A stretch of DNA of 64,000 nt from an uncultured Tateyamaria sp. (GTDB lineage: Bacteria; Pseudomonadota; Alphaproteobacteria; Rhodobacterales; Rhodobacteraceae). Below the pieces are notes generated by a model, which made no database searches, was not told the DNA's origin, and saw only the letters and a list, made by a program, of their open reading frames with translations. The stretch lies in the NCBI GenBank assembly GCA_905480645.1, contig CAJQRC010000001.1:130957-194956 (forward strand), in the 5' to 3' direction. A program made the position numbers and the translations under genes. Of the stretch, positions 63,523 to 64,000 are shown piece by piece (the stretch's first letter is position 1; each line of letters starts with the position of its first letter).

Positions 63523-64000
63523 TTAATAACTATCGTGAAGGGTCACTATGTTAAACCGCCACTCACATTCCTTCAAATATAGACCAAATTGATCCTTGGG
63601 AATACCGTTCAATTTGCGCATATGCCGTTTAGCTTGGTTCCAGAAATTCTCGATGCCATTGATATGGTTATGGCGGTCGGCGACTACCTTAGAATAGTTA
63701 ATGGGGAGGTGGTGGAATTCTGACACATCCAGAACGTTGTAGCCTCTCCAGCAGTCTTAATATACGATGCTGTGCAGGGCATAACCTTGCGCTTGATGAT
63801 CGGGATTAGAGTGGCCCCTGAAGCATCCGGTATAGACTTGGTATAAACCTTTTCACTTCTTTTGAATAAACCAAATACAGGGATTTTGTCTGCAGCACCG
63901 CGCCCGCGTTTTCCTATCCGCCTGCCACCGAAGTAGCTTTCATCAACTTCAATTTCTCCGCCAAACAAAGCTTCGCTTCCATCTTTCTGTTCATAGGCTA
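63523..64000 (-). pseudogene. IS1595-family (ISXO2-like) transposase remnant, frameshifted and partial
   Basis: A decayed DDE transposase on the minus strand whose N-terminal part lies beyond the right edge; the frame is open there. The first piece (down to about 63684) includes AYEQKDGSEALFGGEIEVDESYFGGRR, the hallmark IS1595 segment with catalytic Asp and DESYFGG. After about 63785 the family sequence (DCWRGYNVLDVSEFHH) continues in a different frame, and that frame carries a stop codon at 63757-63759. The second piece keeps HNHINGIENFWNQAKRHMRKLNGIPK and LKECEWRFN, ending early with an aberrant tail. Frameshift, stop and tail all indicate a nonfunctional copy. It ends about 85 bp from the groESL promoter, and its terminal repeats were not identified. 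Confidence 0.88.

Overview
The window looks like chromosomal DNA from an alphaproteobacterium, most likely a marine Rhodobacterales-type lineage with GC content clearly below 50% by eye. This placement is inferred from gene content and order, because the window has no rRNA. The supporting blocks are the aerobic (CobG-type) cobalamin operon with a DUF1636-CobW head, Hsp20 followed by DUF1150, ubiK/lgt/midA/pgeF, a divergent lrp/trxB pair, the YbjN-proC-csaA-hydroxyacid dehydrogenase block, and TRAP transporters. I see no tRNA, rRNA, CRISPR array, prophage or replication origin. The only mobile DNA is a decayed IS1595-type transposase at the right edge.

Layout. 1-2.8 kb: a partial YcjX-like P-loop gene, truA and an acyl-CoA dehydrogenase. 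2.9-19.5 kb: corrin-ring synthesis. cobQ and cobO run leftward. A cobalamin riboswitch at about 5228-5430 leads rightward into DUF1636, cobW, cobN, cobG, cobH, cobI, cobJ, (cobK on the opposite strand), cobL, cobE, cobM, cobB and cobA, with cobF 153 bp further on. Together these cover uroporphyrinogen III through ring contraction, methylations, amidations, cobalt insertion, adenosylation and cobyric acid. The partner subunits CobS/CobT and the nucleotide-loop genes are not in the window. 19.7-30.5 kb: glutathione-dependent formaldehyde dehydrogenase, a DUF3307 membrane protein, a degenerate ABC exporter-like protein with a cyclic-nucleotide-binding tail, and a tamA-tamB pair.

30.7-41.2 kb is an accessory catabolic region. 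A rightward operon encodes an FAD amino-acid dehydrogenase, a TRAP transporter (with a strong terminator between the binding protein and the membrane subunits) and an Asp/Glu-racemase-family protein. Leftward genes encode a 4-carbon acid-sugar aldolase/decarboxylase and kinase, a second racemase/isomerase-family protein and a diaminopropionate ammonia-lyase-like enzyme. A gluconate-5-dehydrogenase-like SDR follows. 41.3-51.7 kb is mostly housekeeping (tdk, hydroxyacid dehydrogenase, csaA, proC, YbjN, ubiK, lgt, midA, pgeF, lrp, trxB) and ends with an unusual membrane/ferredoxin/adenylate-cyclase fusion. 52-64 kb: fused sat-cysC, a PhzF-family protein, DUF1150-hsp20 with a heat-shock-type promoter, DUF465, purEK, an isolated phnM, a secreted lipase-like protein, a DMT transporter, and groESL with a CIRCE operator.

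The best candidates for something under-described are: the ABC-like protein that has lost its ATPase residues but kept a cyclic-nucleotide sensor; the redox-domain adenylate cyclase in the same window; the antisense cobK nested in the B12 operon with a shared CATG start; and the amino-acid/acid-sugar catabolic region with two racemase-family proteins.
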